NCBI RefSeq assembly: GCF_041053055.1
Contig: NZ_CP163443.1
Coordinates: forward strand, 4,509,001 to 4,573,000
Length of the DNA stretch: 64,000 nt
Origin: Streptomyces sp. R41
GTDB taxonomy: Bacteria; Actinomycetota; Actinomycetes; Streptomycetales; Streptomycetaceae
Direction: 5' to 3'
Shown here: positions 42,790-50,811 of the stretch, piece by piece
Layout: each line of letters opens with the position of its first letter
Position numbering within the stretch: the first letter of the stretch is position 1
Notes under the pieces: model-generated
Told to the model about the DNA's origin: nothing
The model's database searches: none
What the model saw: the letters and a program-made list of their open reading frames with translations, nothing else
Program-made: the position numbers and the translations under genes

Positions 42790-43466
42790 TTGACGGCGTG
42801 GCGACCGACTCCAGCAGCACCTCGAGCAGCAATGAAAAGCCGCGGCGCGCGCGCCGCACCCGCATGACCGGCGCCGAGCGCCGTCAGCAGCTGCTGGAGA
42901 TCGGCCGCACCCTGTTCGCGGCCAAGGGCTTCGAGGGCACGTCGGTGGAGGAGATCGCGGCGAAGGCCGGGGTCTCCAAGCCGGTGGTGTACGAGCACTT
43001 CGGCGGCAAGGAGGGCCTGTACGCGGTGGTGGTGGACCGCGAGATGCGCCGCCTGCTGGACATGGTGACGAGCTCGCTGACCGCAGGGCACCCCCGTGAG
43101 CTCTGCGAACAGGCCGCGTTCGCGCTCCTGGACTACATCGAGGAGTACACGGACGGCTTCCGCATCCTGGTCCGCGACTCCCCGATCCCCCAGTCGACGG
43201 GGTCCTTCGCGTCCCTCATCTCGGACATCGCCACCCAGGTGGAGGACATCCTGGGCCGCGAATTCAAGAGCCGCGGCTTCGACCCGAAGCTCGCCCCGCT
43301 CTACGCCCAGGCCCTGGTCGGCATGGTCGCGCTGACCGGCCAGTGGTGGCTCGACGTCCGCAAGCCCCGCAAGGCCGAGGTCGCCGCCCATCTGGTGAAC
43401 CTCGCCTGGCACGGCCTGGACGGACTGGAGCCGAAGCCGCGGCTGATAGGTCATCGCAAGAGCTGA
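42786..43466 (+). CDS. TetR-family regulator of the desaturase operon
   Basis: A 226-residue regulator. The helix-turn-helix is TSVEEIAAKAGVSKPVVYEHFGGKEGLYAVV (about 56-86), after a basic Arg-rich leader. The C-terminal half is typical of fatty-acid-responsive TetR proteins. An internal ATG (MTGAERRQQLLEIG) could also serve as the start, but the ATGA overlap with the desaturase argues for 42786. Control of membrane unsaturation by sensing acyl-CoA is inferred from the operon and the paired operators upstream. Confidence 0.9.
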   Translation: MIDGVATDSSSTSSSNEKPRRARRTRMTGAERRQQLLEIGRTLFAAKGFEGTSVEEIAAKAGVSKPVVYEHFGGKEGLYAVVVDREMRRLLDMVTSSLTAGHPRELCEQAAFALLDYIEEYTDGFRILVRDSPIPQSTGSFASLISDIATQVEDILGREFKSRGFDPKLAPLYAQALVGMVALTGQWWLDVRKPRKAEVAAHLVNLAWHGLDGLEPKPRLIGHRKS

Positions 43467-43487
43467 GAGTAAAGCGATGGGGCAGGA

Positions 43488-43517
43488 TTGACCACAACAT
43501 TCACCTTGTGGCACTAT
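43488..43517 (+). promoter_or_regulatory. Promoter/operator of the toxin-antitoxin pair
   Basis: TTGACC (43488-43493), an 18-base spacer and CACTAT (43512-43517) put the expected transcript start at or beside the antitoxin ATG (43524), so the mRNA may be leaderless. Within the spacer CCACAA (43492-43497) and TTGTGG (43506-43511) form a perfect inverted repeat, the likely autorepression site. Confidence 0.7.
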
Positions 43518-43523
43518 CCGCGC

Positions 43524-43775
43524 ATGACCGAGATCGCGATCAGTGCGGCCCGCTCCCAGCTCGGCGACCTCGTGCGTCGCGCCGCTCACGGCCGGGAGAC
43601 CATCGCCCTCACCGACCACGGCCACGTCGCCGCGCTCCTCGTCTCTCCACAGGTGATAGAGGATCTCGAAGACGCCCTCGCCGTCGCCGATTACCAGCGG
43701 CGCAAGGCTGAGGGCTCGCTCGGCGAAGGCATCCCGCACGAGGAAGTCGGACGCATTCTGGGGCTGCGTCCGTGA
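43524..43775 (+). CDS. Phd/YefM-family antitoxin
   Basis: An 83-residue antitoxin. The N-terminal DNA-binding part TEIAISAARSQLGDLVRRAAHGRETIALTDHGHVAALLVSP is the Phd/YefM signature. The C-terminal helical part (IEDLEDALAVADYQRRKAEG) would wrap the toxin. The ATG at 43524 places the conserved fold at the start and lies directly at the predicted transcript start; the ATG at 43488 overlaps the -35. Its stop overlaps the toxin GTG by four bases. It should repress its own promoter together with the toxin. Confidence 0.92.
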   Translation: MTEIAISAARSQLGDLVRRAAHGRETIALTDHGHVAALLVSPQVIEDLEDALAVADYQRRKAEGSLGEGIPHEEVGRILGLRP

Positions 43776-44020
43776 CCTACAGCATCATCTGGGAACCGGC
43801 CGCCACGAACGCGGCGGTGCGATTCCTCAAGGACGACCCGGCCGGGCTCGCTGCCGTCTACGAAGCCGTCGACACACTCGCCAAGACACCCCGCCCCACG
43901 AACTCCACCGCCTATGGCCCGGGCATCCGCCGCCTCCGCGTCGACGACTACCGGGTTCTGTACGTCATCGACGACGACGTGATCCGCATCCTCGTCACCC
44001 ACCTGGGCCGCACGCCCTGA
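43772..44020 (+). CDS. RelE/ParE-superfamily toxin
   Basis: An 82-residue basic toxin. YSIIWEPAATNAAVRFLKDDP gives the first strand and helix, and GIRRLRVDDYRVLYVIDDDVIRILVTHLGRT the RelE-type sheet with the Arg-rich catalytic region. Members cleave mRNA in the ribosomal A site. The GTG start is coupled to the antitoxin stop. Its 3' end overlaps the convergent VOC gene by 26 bases. Confidence 0.92.
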   Translation: MTYSIIWEPAATNAAVRFLKDDPAGLAAVYEAVDTLAKTPRPTNSTAYGPGIRRLRVDDYRVLYVIDDDVIRILVTHLGRTP

Positions 44021-44378
44021 CGACCGGCTCCAGGAACTCCAGGCGGTTGCCCACGGGGTCCTCCGAGTAGAAGCGCTTGTGCCCCGGGAGGTCGTCGTCC
44101 CACGTGACGAGTGTCCCGTGGGCGGCCAGCCGCGCGGCGTACGCCTCGATCCCTGTCACCCGCAGCCCCGGGTGCGCCTTCTTGGCGGCCCGGAAATGAT
44201 CCTCGATCCCCAGGTGCAGCTGCACGGCCCCCGCCCGGAACCAGCAGCCTCCGCGGGCGGCGAGAACGGGCGGTTTGGCGATCTCGGTCATCCCGAGGAC
44301 AGCGACGTAATACGCGCGCAGCCGATCCTCGGAACCCGGTGGCGCGGCGAGCTGCACATGGTCGACGGCGGCGAGCAT
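43995..44378 (-). CDS. VOC-family (glyoxalase-like) protein
   Basis: A 127-residue single VOC domain (VDHVQLAAPPGSEDRLRAYYVAVLGMTEI at the start; HKRFYSEDPVGNRLEFLEP with the metal-site Glu at the end). It is a likely metal-dependent lyase, dioxygenase or resistance protein of unknown substrate. The ATG at 44378 shares one base with the tam stop (TGATG), so it is co-translated with tam. A longer frame reading upstream into tam is not a fusion, because the real tam frame is different. Confidence 0.87.
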   Translation of the reverse strand: MLAAVDHVQLAAPPGSEDRLRAYYVAVLGMTEIAKPPVLAARGGCWFRAGAVQLHLGIEDHFRAAKKAHPGLRVTGIEAYAARLAAHGTLVTWDDDLPGHKRFYSEDPVGNRLEFLEPVVRACGPGG

Positions 44379-45199
44379 CAGGCAGCGGCCTTCCTGGCCA
44401 CGACGAACAGCCGGCGGAAGGGAAGCACCGTCCCGTACGGCTCCGTCGGATAGGCGTCGCGCAGCAGGTCCCGGTATTCGCCCACGAAGGCGTCGCGGGC
44501 CTCCGGGTCGTCCGCGAGGGCCGTGAGAGCGGGCCGCAGGCCCGTGCCCTTCGCCCAGTCCAGCACCGGGTCCTCGCCCGGCAGCAGCTGCATGTACGTC
44601 GTCTCCCAGACGTCCGCCTCGCAGCCGAGACGGGCCAGCCGGTCCAGGTAGACCAGCGGGTCGTGGACCGAGTCCTCGCGGCGCAGGACGCCCCCGAGAC
44701 GGTCCTTCCAGCGGGCGGTGCCGGCGAGTTCGCGCATCAGGGCGTGCAGGGGGGCGTCGATGTTGTTCGGGACCTGGAAGGCGAAGGTGCCGCCGGGGGC
44801 GAGCGCGCCGAGCCAGGACGGGAAGGACTCCAGATGTCCTGGCACCCACTGCAGCGCCGCGTTCGAGACGATCAGGTCGTACATCTCCGGGGGCGCCCAC
44901 CGCGTGAGGTCGGCGTGGGCGAAGTCGAGCCGGCCGCCGCCGGCCGTGGGACCCGCGTACTCCTTGGCCCTCGCGAGCATCTCCGGCGAGTTGTCGTAGC
45001 CCGTGATGTGCGCGGTGGGCCAGCGCTCGGCGAGCTGGATGGTGACGTTGCCGGGGCCGCAGCCGAGGTCGGCGATGCGGGCCGGGTCGCGGGGCGGCCG
45101 CGGGACGCGGGCGAGGAGGTCGGCGAAGGGGCGGGCGCGGTGCTCCGCGTGGCGCAGGTACTGGCTCGGGTCCCAGGTGGGGGTGGTGGCGGCGGACAT
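44378..45199 (-). CDS. tam: Trans-aconitate 2-methyltransferase
   Basis: A 273-residue S-adenosylmethionine enzyme that methyl-esterifies trans-aconitate, a toxic by-product of aconitase. Motif I is IADLGCGPGNVT (about 42-53). WDPSQYLRHAEHRARPFADLLARV is the Tam N-terminus, and LIVSNAALQWVPGH and VPNNIDAPLHALMRE are further family hallmarks. It is divergent from a MarR regulator, the arrangement described for tam and TamR in S. coelicolor. The VOC gene is coupled downstream. Confidence 0.95.
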   Translation of the reverse strand: MSAATTPTWDPSQYLRHAEHRARPFADLLARVPRPPRDPARIADLGCGPGNVTIQLAERWPTAHITGYDNSPEMLARAKEYAGPTAGGGRLDFAHADLTRWAPPEMYDLIVSNAALQWVPGHLESFPSWLGALAPGGTFAFQVPNNIDAPLHALMRELAGTARWKDRLGGVLRREDSVHDPLVYLDRLARLGCEADVWETTYMQLLPGEDPVLDWAKGTGLRPALTALADDPEARDAFVGEYRDLLRDAYPTEPYGTVLPFRRLFVVARKAAA

Positions 45200-45284
45200 G
45201 GGTGGGGCCTCCTGGAAAGCAGGGAAACCATCTTGAGGACTGTCTGAGGACTGTCTCGAGAACTGTCGGCTTGACCGCGAGAAT

Positions 45285-45302
45285 TATCTCGACTTCAAGA
45301 TA
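45285..45302. promoter_or_regulatory. TamR-type operator in the tam-tamR spacer
   Basis: TATCTCGACTTCAAGATA is an 18-bp palindrome with one mismatch, in the 151-base gap between the divergent genes. Further half-sites (ATCTTGA, TATCAAGA) lie on either side. It fits a MarR-family autoregulatory site. Confidence 0.75.
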
Positions 45303-45350
45303 CTCTATATCAAGAGACTTCATGTCGACACAACCACTACACTGATCGTC

Positions 45351-45848
45351 ATGGAGGACGAGGTCGATCGGCTGGTCGCTGCGTGGCGCCGGGAGCGCCC
45401 GGACCTCGACGTGGAACCACTAGAGGTGCTCAGCCGGGTGAGCAGACTGGCCCGGCATCTGGACCGTGCCCGCCGCCTGGCGTTCTCCGAGCACAGCCTG
45501 GAGCCCTGGGAGTTCGACGTCCTGACGGCGCTCAGGCGCGCGGGATCCCCGTATCAGCTCTCGCCCGGTCAACTGCTCACACAGACGCTCGTCACCTCGG
45601 GCACGATGACGAACCGCATCGACCGGCTGACGAAGAAGGGCCTGGTGGAGCGCCTCCCGGACCCGAGCGACCGCAGGGGCGTGCTTGTCCGCCTCACGGA
45701 CGAGGGCCGCGACCGCGCCGACCAGGCGCTGGCCGGTCTCCTCGACCAGGAGCGCGCGATCCTGGCGGAGCTCAGCAGGGCCCAGCGCCTCGAACTGGCG
45801 GGCCTGCTACGCCAGTTGACCGCCCCGTTCGACAACATCCCCGGTTAG
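45351..45848 (+). CDS. tamR: MarR-family regulator TamR
   Basis: A 165-residue regulator. The winged helix is visible: LVTSGTMTNRIDRLTKKGLVERLPDPSDRRGVLVRLTDEG (about 82-121) follows FDVLTALRRAGSPYQLSPGQL. A helical N-terminal extension with Trp (VAAWRRERPDLDVEPLEVL) is typical of the UrtR/PecS/TamR subfamily, which uses it for ligand sensing. The S. coelicolor homologue responds to citrate and trans-aconitate and controls tam; the divergent position and the palindrome support the same role here. Its 3' end overlaps the convergent regulator gene by 42 bases. Confidence 0.92.
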   Translation: MEDEVDRLVAAWRRERPDLDVEPLEVLSRVSRLARHLDRARRLAFSEHSLEPWEFDVLTALRRAGSPYQLSPGQLLTQTLVTSGTMTNRIDRLTKKGLVERLPDPSDRRGVLVRLTDEGRDRADQALAGLLDQERAILAELSRAQRLELAGLLRQLTAPFDNIPG

Positions 45849-46577
45849 GTCGACGGGCCCGACCCCGGCACGTCGCGCGAGCGCCACGGCGGCGAGGGTC
45901 GAGTGCACGCCCAACTTCCCGAGCACGTTCTGCATATGCGTACGGACGGTGTGCGGCGACAGGAACAACCGCTCGGCGACGGCTTTTCTCCCCAGCCCGG
46001 CGACCATGCACCGCAGCACTTCCCGCTCCCGGGGCGTGAGCGACTCGACGAGCCGCTCGCTCTCGGTGCGGTGCTTGCGCGCGGCGGTCAGCTCGCGCAG
46101 CACGCCGGTGAGGAGCGCGGGCGGAAGATGAGTCTCGTCCCGCAGTACACCCCGTATGACGGTGAGCAGCCGGGACAGCGAACAGTCCTTGGCGACCCAC
46201 CCCGAGGCCCCCGCCTGCAGGGCAAGAGCGGCCCGCCGTGGATCGTCCTTCTCGGCCAGCACCACGGTCCGTACGCTCGGCTGCCCGGAACGGACACCGG
46301 CGACGAGCGAGATTCCGTCCACCAGCCCGTCCTCATTGCTCTCCTGGACGGGCACGGCCGCCGGACGCATGCCGGGCAGACTGCCGCCCAGGTCCGCGTC
46401 GACGAGCAGCACATCGAACCGGCGGCCTTCCGCCGCCGCGCGCTCCAGGCAGCGCAGCGCGGCGGGACCGCTGCCCGCTGCGGACACGTCGACGTCGGGC
46501 TCGGCCGCGAGGGCGGCAGCGAGCGACTCGGCGAAGATGCGGTGGTCGTCGACGACCAGTACTCGGATGCGAACCAC
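45807..46577 (-). CDS. NarL/LuxR-family response regulator, no adjacent kinase
   Basis: A 256-residue regulator. The receiver domain has VVDDHRIFAESL (acidic pair 10-11), phospho-acceptor Asp60 in FDVLLVDADLGG and the GASGWVAKD segment with the conserved Lys. The C-terminal LuxR helix-turn-helix is LTPREREVLRCMVAGLGRKAVAERLFLSPHTVRTHMQNVLGKLGV (about 185-229). About 35 residues between Asp60 and the next strand (GSLPGMRPAAVPVQESNEDGLVDG) are an insertion. The GTG at 46577 starts the fold; the longer frame to 46760 runs through two hairpins. No kinase is adjacent. Confidence 0.9.
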   Translation of the reverse strand: MVRIRVLVVDDHRIFAESLAAALAAEPDVDVSAAGSGPAALRCLERAAAEGRRFDVLLVDADLGGSLPGMRPAAVPVQESNEDGLVDGISLVAGVRSGQPSVRTVVLAEKDDPRRAALALQAGASGWVAKDCSLSRLLTVIRGVLRDETHLPPALLTGVLRELTAARKHRTESERLVESLTPREREVLRCMVAGLGRKAVAERLFLSPHTVRTHMQNVLGKLGVHSTLAAVALARRAGVGPVDLTGDVVERGGQLA

Positions 46578-46737
46578 TCTGAAACCCCCACTGTCGGGGG
46601 ACGGCCGGTGCGGGTACGGCACCCGAAGTGATCCCGAGTCCGCTGACGACTCGGAAAGCAGGGTGCCGCAGCCGCACGGCCGCCGCCGTGCTGGAACTGC
46701 TACCCCCACTTCGGGCGTCGTACCCGACTGTCTCGCC

Positions 46738-46778
46738 CCCTGATCAGCACCGGCCCCCACCGGTGCTGTTCATCAGGG
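46738..46778. promoter_or_regulatory. Extended hairpin in the divergent spacer (46578-46847)
   Basis: CAGCACCGG (46745-46753) and CCGGTGCTG (46760-46768) are perfectly paired. Outside them CCCTGAT (46738-46744) pairs with ATCAGGG (46772-46778) across a 3-base bulge. A second 7-bp hairpin CCGAGTC-N7-GACTCGG is at 46634-46654. Both would lie in the leader of the regulator gene. Confidence 0.5.
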
Positions 46779-46847
46779 TAAGGCCGGGGGCCGGGAGCGG
46801 AAGGTAATTTGCAGAACTGGTTGGCCAGCGCGTTTATGGTGAGCCGT

Positions 46848-47291
46848 ATGTTTCGTATTGAGACAGGAGACGACAGAGAACGGCGCGATCTGCTCCGCCG
46901 ACGCCTGCGCGACACCAACACCGCGGCGTCTCCGGTCCTCCGCGCCCTGCGTGGAACCCCAGATGAACGCGAACTTCCGCTCCACGTCTGGGCCTTGGAC
47001 TCCACCGGGGCCCTCGCCGGCGGGCTGGTCGGCCACACCTGGACGACCTGGCTCCACGTGACCTACCTGTGGGTCGACGACATCCACCGGGGCTCAGGCC
47101 TCGGCTCCCGCCTCCTGGGCGCGGCCGAACACCTGGCCACCACCGAACGCGGCTGCCGCAACGCCCGCCTGGAGACCTGGGACTTCCAGGCCCCCGACTT
47201 CTACAAGAAGCGGGGATACGAGGTGGTGTGCGTGATTCCGGATTACCCACCGGGAATCACGGAGTACACCCTGACCAAGCACTTGGGCTGA
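46848..47291 (+). CDS. GNAT-family N-acetyltransferase
   Basis: A 147-residue enzyme. VDDIHRGSGLGSRLLGAAEHLATTERGC (about residues 80-107) is the acetyl-CoA loop (R-G-S-G-L-G), and LETWDFQAPDFYKKRGYEVV gives the C-terminal GNAT motif with the Tyr often acting as general acid. LHVWALDSTGALAGGLVGHTW is the central hairpin. The ATG at 46848 (GGTGAG just upstream) is preferred; 46836 and 46809 are alternatives. The substrate is unknown. The dispersed GC-rich repeat begins 9 bases after the stop. Confidence 0.85.
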   Translation: MFRIETGDDRERRDLLRRRLRDTNTAASPVLRALRGTPDERELPLHVWALDSTGALAGGLVGHTWTTWLHVTYLWVDDIHRGSGLGSRLLGAAEHLATTERGCRNARLETWDFQAPDFYKKRGYEVVCVIPDYPPGITEYTLTKHLG

Positions 47292-47299
47292 GCCCGAAA

Positions 47300-47420
47300 G
47301 GGGCGCGGGGAACTGCGCGACAAGCCCCCACCGGCCCGCAGGAGAAAAACAACCCAGGGGGGTCTGGGGGCGCAGCCCCCAGGTACGGGTCGGGTAGGGG
47401 CGGAGGGGGCGAACCCCCTG
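47300..47420 (+). repeat. Dispersed intergenic GC-rich repeat, copy 3
   Basis: It begins AGGGGCGCGGGGAACTGCGC, continues through a GGGGGTCTGGGGGC/GCCCCC hairpin and ends GGGTAGGGGCGGAGGGGGCG. It lies between the convergent GNAT and galK genes, where a terminator is expected. Confidence 0.75.
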
Positions 47421-47424
47421 TTGC

Positions 47425-48567
47425 TCAGCCCAAACGCCGGGCCCCCGCCGACGGCACCGCCGGGAACACCCGAGGAGCCGTGAAGCCCGCAGCGGCGAAC
47501 GCCTCCTCCACCGCCTTGGTGACCGTATCCGCGTCCGCGGACTCGACCAGGACGATCGCCGACCCGCCGAAGCCACCGCCGGTCATCCGGGCGCCAAGGG
47601 CACCGGAGGCGTTGGCGGTATCGACGACCAGGTCCAACTCCTGGCAGGAGATCCGCAGATCGTCCCGCAGGGACGTGTGGCCGTCGGTCAGGACGGGCCC
47701 GATGGCCCGGACATCGCCCGCGTCGAGCAGTGCGATGACCCGCTCCACGCGGTGGTCGTCGGAGACGACATGGCGGACGTAGCGGCGCACGCGCTCGTCG
47801 GACAGGCGGGCCAGCGCCGCGTCCAACTCCTCGTACGCGACGTCACGGAGGTGGGAGACACCCAGCTGCCGGGCCCCCTCCTCGCACCCCTCCCGCCGTT
47901 CCGCGTACGCCCCGTCCCCCAGCGCGTGCTTCACGCGGGTGTCGACGACCAGGAGCTCCAGGCCGTGGGCGGGAAGGTCGAAGGGGATCTGGCGGATCGA
48001 CAGGTCGCGGCAGTCGAGGTGCAGGGCGTGCCCCTCGGTGCAGCACGCGGACGCCGTCTGGTCCATCACACCGCAGGGGACGCCCACGAAGTCGTTCTCG
48101 GCGCGCTGGGCCAGCTTCGCCAGCTCCGGCCGTGACAGGCCCAGTTCGTAGAGGTCGTTGAGGGCCAGGGCCGTGACGACCTCCAGTGCCGCCGACGACG
48201 ACAGGCCCGCGCCCGTCGGCACCGTCGAGGCCAGGTGGATGTCCGCGCCGGTGATCGCGTGCCCCGCCTCGCGCAGGACCCAGACGACACCCGCCGGATA
48301 CGCGGCCCAGCTGGTGTTCGTCAGCGGCTCCAGCGCGTCCACGTCCAGCTCGACGATCGGACCCTCGATGTCCGCCGAGTGGAGGCGCAGGACGCCGTCG
48401 GAGCGGCGCGACACCGCCGCCACCGCGGTGTGCGGCAGGGCGAGCGGCATCACGAACCCCTCATTGAAGTCCGTGTACTCGCCGATCAGGTTGACCCGGC
48501 CCGGCGCGGCCCAGACGCCCTCGGGAGCCGTCCCGTACAGCTCCTCGAAGCCCTCACGTACCCCCAC
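47425..48567 (-). CDS. galK: Galactokinase
   Basis: A 380-residue GHMP kinase phosphorylating galactose. The galactokinase signature GRVNLIGEYTDFNEGFVMP (about 24-42), the ATP loop PTGAGLSSSAALEV (about 118-131) and the C-terminal GARMTGGGFGGSAIVLV are intact. Last gene of the galT-galE-galK operon; its GTG start lies 3 bases after the galE stop. It is followed by dispersed repeat copy 3. Confidence 0.97.
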   Translation of the reverse strand: MGVREGFEELYGTAPEGVWAAPGRVNLIGEYTDFNEGFVMPLALPHTAVAAVSRRSDGVLRLHSADIEGPIVELDVDALEPLTNTSWAAYPAGVVWVLREAGHAITGADIHLASTVPTGAGLSSSAALEVVTALALNDLYELGLSRPELAKLAQRAENDFVGVPCGVMDQTASACCTEGHALHLDCRDLSIRQIPFDLPAHGLELLVVDTRVKHALGDGAYAERREGCEEGARQLGVSHLRDVAYEELDAALARLSDERVRRYVRHVVSDDHRVERVIALLDAGDVRAIGPVLTDGHTSLRDDLRISCQELDLVVDTANASGALGARMTGGGFGGSAIVLVESADADTVTKAVEEAFAAAGFTAPRVFPAVPSAGARRLG

Positions 48568-48570
48568 GTG

Positions 48571-49536
48571 CTATCCCTTCGCTACGTTCTGTGCGAACTC
48601 CCACGCGTCCGCGACGATCCCCGCGAGATCCGCGCGGGACGGGTTCCAGCCGAGCCGCTCCCGGGCCGTGGCCGCCGAAGCCACCAGCACCGCCGGGTCG
48701 CCGCCGCGGCGCGGGGCCACGACCTCGGGGATCGGGTGCCCGGTCACCTGTCGCACCGTCTCGATGACCTCGCGGACGGAGAATCCGTTGCCGTTGCCGA
48801 GGTTGCAGATGAGGTGCTCGCCGGGTGAGGCCGCCTCGACCGCGAGCAGGTGCGCCTCCGCCAGGTCCGCGACGTGGATGTAGTCGCGGATGCACGTGCC
48901 GTCCGGCGTCGGGTAGTCGTCGCCGTAGATCGAGATCGCGTCGCGGCGGCCCTGCGCGACCTGGAGGACCAGCGGGATGAGGTGCGACTCGGGGTCGTGC
49001 CGCTCACCGCACACTCCGTACGCGCCCGCCACGTTGAAGTAGCGCAGCGACACCGCACCGAGTCCGTGCGCCGCCGCCTCGCCGGTGATCATGTGGTCGA
49101 CGGCGAGCTTGGAGGCGCCGTACGGGTTGGTCGGCTTCGTCGGCGCGGTCTCGACGATCGGGGTCGTCTCCGGCTCTCCGTACGTCGCCGCCGTGGAGGA
49201 GAAGACCAGCTTGCGGACGCCCGCCTCGCGCATCGCGGCGAGCAGCGCCATCGTGCCGCCGACGTTGTTGTCCCAGTACTTCTCGGGCTTCACGACCGAC
49301 TCGCCGACCTGCGAGAACGCGGCGAAGTGGAGCACGGCGTCGAAGGAGGAGTCCAGCCACTTGGCCGCGTCCCGGATGTCGCCTTCCACGAAAGAAGCAC
49401 CCGCCGGTACGCCCTCTCGGAAGCCCGTCGAGAGGTTGTCCAGGACGACGACCTCGTGGCCCGCCTCGATCAGGTGCTGCGCGACCACGCTGCCCACATA
49501 GCCCGCGCCACCCGTGACCAGGTACTTCCCACTCAT
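48571..49536 (-). CDS. galE: UDP-glucose 4-epimerase
   Basis: A 321-residue short-chain dehydrogenase-type epimerase interconverting UDP-galactose and UDP-glucose. The NAD motif GGAGYVGS is at 8-15, the catalytic Ser/Thr-Tyr-Lys triad is in [12 protein letters not shown] and [11 protein letters not shown], and [10 protein letters not shown] and [14 protein letters not shown] are family hallmarks. Its ATG overlaps the galT stop (ATGA). In S. lividans an internal promoter before galE gives constitutive expression; I did not find a clear one here. Confidence 0.97.
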   Translation of the reverse strand: MSGKYLVTGGAGYVGSVVAQHLIEAGHEVVVLDNLSTGFREGVPAGASFVEGDIRDAAKWLDSSFDAVLHFAAFSQVGESVVKPEKYWDNNVGGTMALLAAMREAGVRKLVFSSTAATYGEPETTPIVETAPTKPTNPYGASKLAVDHMITGEAAAHGLGAVSLRYFNVAGAYGVCGERHDPESHLIPLVLQVAQGRRDAISIYGDDYPTPDGTCIRDYIHVADLAEAHLLAVEAASPGEHLICNLGNGNGFSVREVIETVRQVTGHPIPEVVAPRRGGDPAVLVASAATARERLGWNPSRADLAGIVADAWEFAQNVAKG

Positions 49537-50621
49537 GAACTCGCTACCTCTCGCAGTCGCTGGGCCGCGGTCTCCGGCGGCACGTCGTTGATGAACACGC
49601 TCATGCCGGATTCGGAACCCGCGAGGAACTTCAGCTTGCCGGAAGTGCGGCGAATGGTGAAAAGCTCAAGGTGAAGCGCGAAGTCGTCGCGGTTGACGCC
49701 CTCGAACTCCTCCAGCGCGCCGAAGGGCGCCTGGTGCCAGGCAGCGATGTACGGCGTCGGAGGCTCGCCCGCCCCTTCTTTCCCTCCACCCGGCCCATCG
49801 AAGATCCGGTCGAAGCGCCTCAAGAGTTCCAGATAGACCTGGGGGAACTCTGTGCGCGCGTCCTCGTCCAGGCCCAGCAGGTCGGGCACGCGGCGCCGCG
49901 GATAGAGGTGGACCTCGTACGGCCAGTGCGCGGCGTACGGCACGAAGGCGACCCAGTGGTCACTCGACAGGACGACCCGGGAGCCGTCCGCCACCTCGCG
50001 GGCGACGACCTCGTCGAAGAGGTTTTCCCCGCCGGTCGCCTCCTTGTGAGCTGCCAGTGAACGCAGCATCAGCGCGGTGCGCGGGGTGGTGAAGGGGTAG
50101 CCGTAGATCTGTCCGTGCGGGTGACCGAGGGTCACGCCGATCTCGGCGCCGCGGTTCTCGAAGCAGAAGACCTGTTCGACGGAGGGGAGGTGGGACAGCT
50201 CGGCGGTCCGGTCCGTCCACGCTTCGAGCACCAGCCGCGCCTGATCCTCCGTGAGGTCGGCGAAGGACGCGTCGTGGTCGGAGGTGAAGCAGACGACCTC
50301 GCAGCGGCCGAAGTCGCCGGCCAGCGAGGGGAAGCGGTTCTCGAAGACCACGACGTCGTACGAGGAGTCGGGGATCTCGCTCAGCCGGTCACCGGAGGAC
50401 GGGCACAGGGGGCATTCGTTCGCCGGCGGGTGGTACGTACGGCCCTGGCGGTGCGAGGCGATGGCGACCGAATCGCCGAGCAGCGGGTCGCGGCGTACCT
50501 CCGAAGTGGTGACGGTGGGGTCGAGCGGGCGCCGGTCCACCGCGTCGCGCACCACGTCGTCGCGTGAGTCGTAGTAGATGAGCTCACGACCGTCGGCGAG
50601 CCGGGTCGAGGTCTTCTTCAC
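49533..50621 (-). CDS. galT: Galactose-1-phosphate uridylyltransferase
   Basis: A 362-residue enzyme. ECPLCPS (near residue 71) holds the zinc Cys pair, [10 protein letters not shown] follows, and [11 protein letters not shown] (about 165-175) carries the nucleotidylated His. The GTG at 50621 is preferred because GGGGAG lies eight bases upstream; an ATG at 50636 is possible. First gene of the Leloir operon, divergent from the sodium symporter across an A-rich spacer that must contain the galactose-inducible promoter. Confidence 0.96.
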   Translation of the reverse strand: MKKTSTRLADGRELIYYDSRDDVVRDAVDRRPLDPTVTTSEVRRDPLLGDSVAIASHRQGRTYHPPANECPLCPSSGDRLSEIPDSSYDVVVFENRFPSLAGDFGRCEVVCFTSDHDASFADLTEDQARLVLEAWTDRTAELSHLPSVEQVFCFENRGAEIGVTLGHPHGQIYGYPFTTPRTALMLRSLAAHKEATGGENLFDEVVAREVADGSRVVLSSDHWVAFVPYAAHWPYEVHLYPRRRVPDLLGLDEDARTEFPQVYLELLRRFDRIFDGPGGGKEGAGEPPTPYIAAWHQAPFGALEEFEGVNRDDFALHLELFTIRRTSGKLKFLAGSESGMSVFINDVPPETAAQRLREVASS

Positions 50622-50811
50622 AGTCGGACTCCCCATCCGCACCCATTCAAGCCTTCAAACAGAACCAAACACAACAAACCACAAATCACCACCTGCGTCA
50701 ACATCACAATCAAACAAAGGACACCACCAGAAGTGTTCATTTCTTGAACGTGGAGGCGTAGGTTCCGCTCTTGATCAGTTCGCGCAACGAAGCGAGACGA
50801 AGCGAGTTCTT
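50622..50811. promoter_or_regulatory. A/T-rich divergent promoter region of galTEK and the symporter
   Basis: This 190-base spacer is far richer in A/T than anything around it. On the galT strand it shows repeated TTTGTTTGATTG, TTTGTGGTTTGTTG and TGTTTGG motifs and TTGACG (50701-50696). A separate palindrome GTTCA-N5-TGAAC lies at 50735-50749. The T/G-rich repeats resemble DeoR/GntR-type sugar operators and the hexamer repeats reported for the Streptomyces galP1 promoter. Confidence 0.6.

Noticed and set aside
43995..45323. A 442-codon frame that would fuse a second region to the VOC domain.
   Set aside because: The upstream part is out of frame with the well-supported tam gene. The VOC gene has its own ATG overlapping the tam stop.
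50578..50811. Extension of the sodium symporter through the divergent spacer.
   Set aside because: It would overlap galT and run through the A/T-rich regulatory region. The ATG at 50812 starts the family fold.
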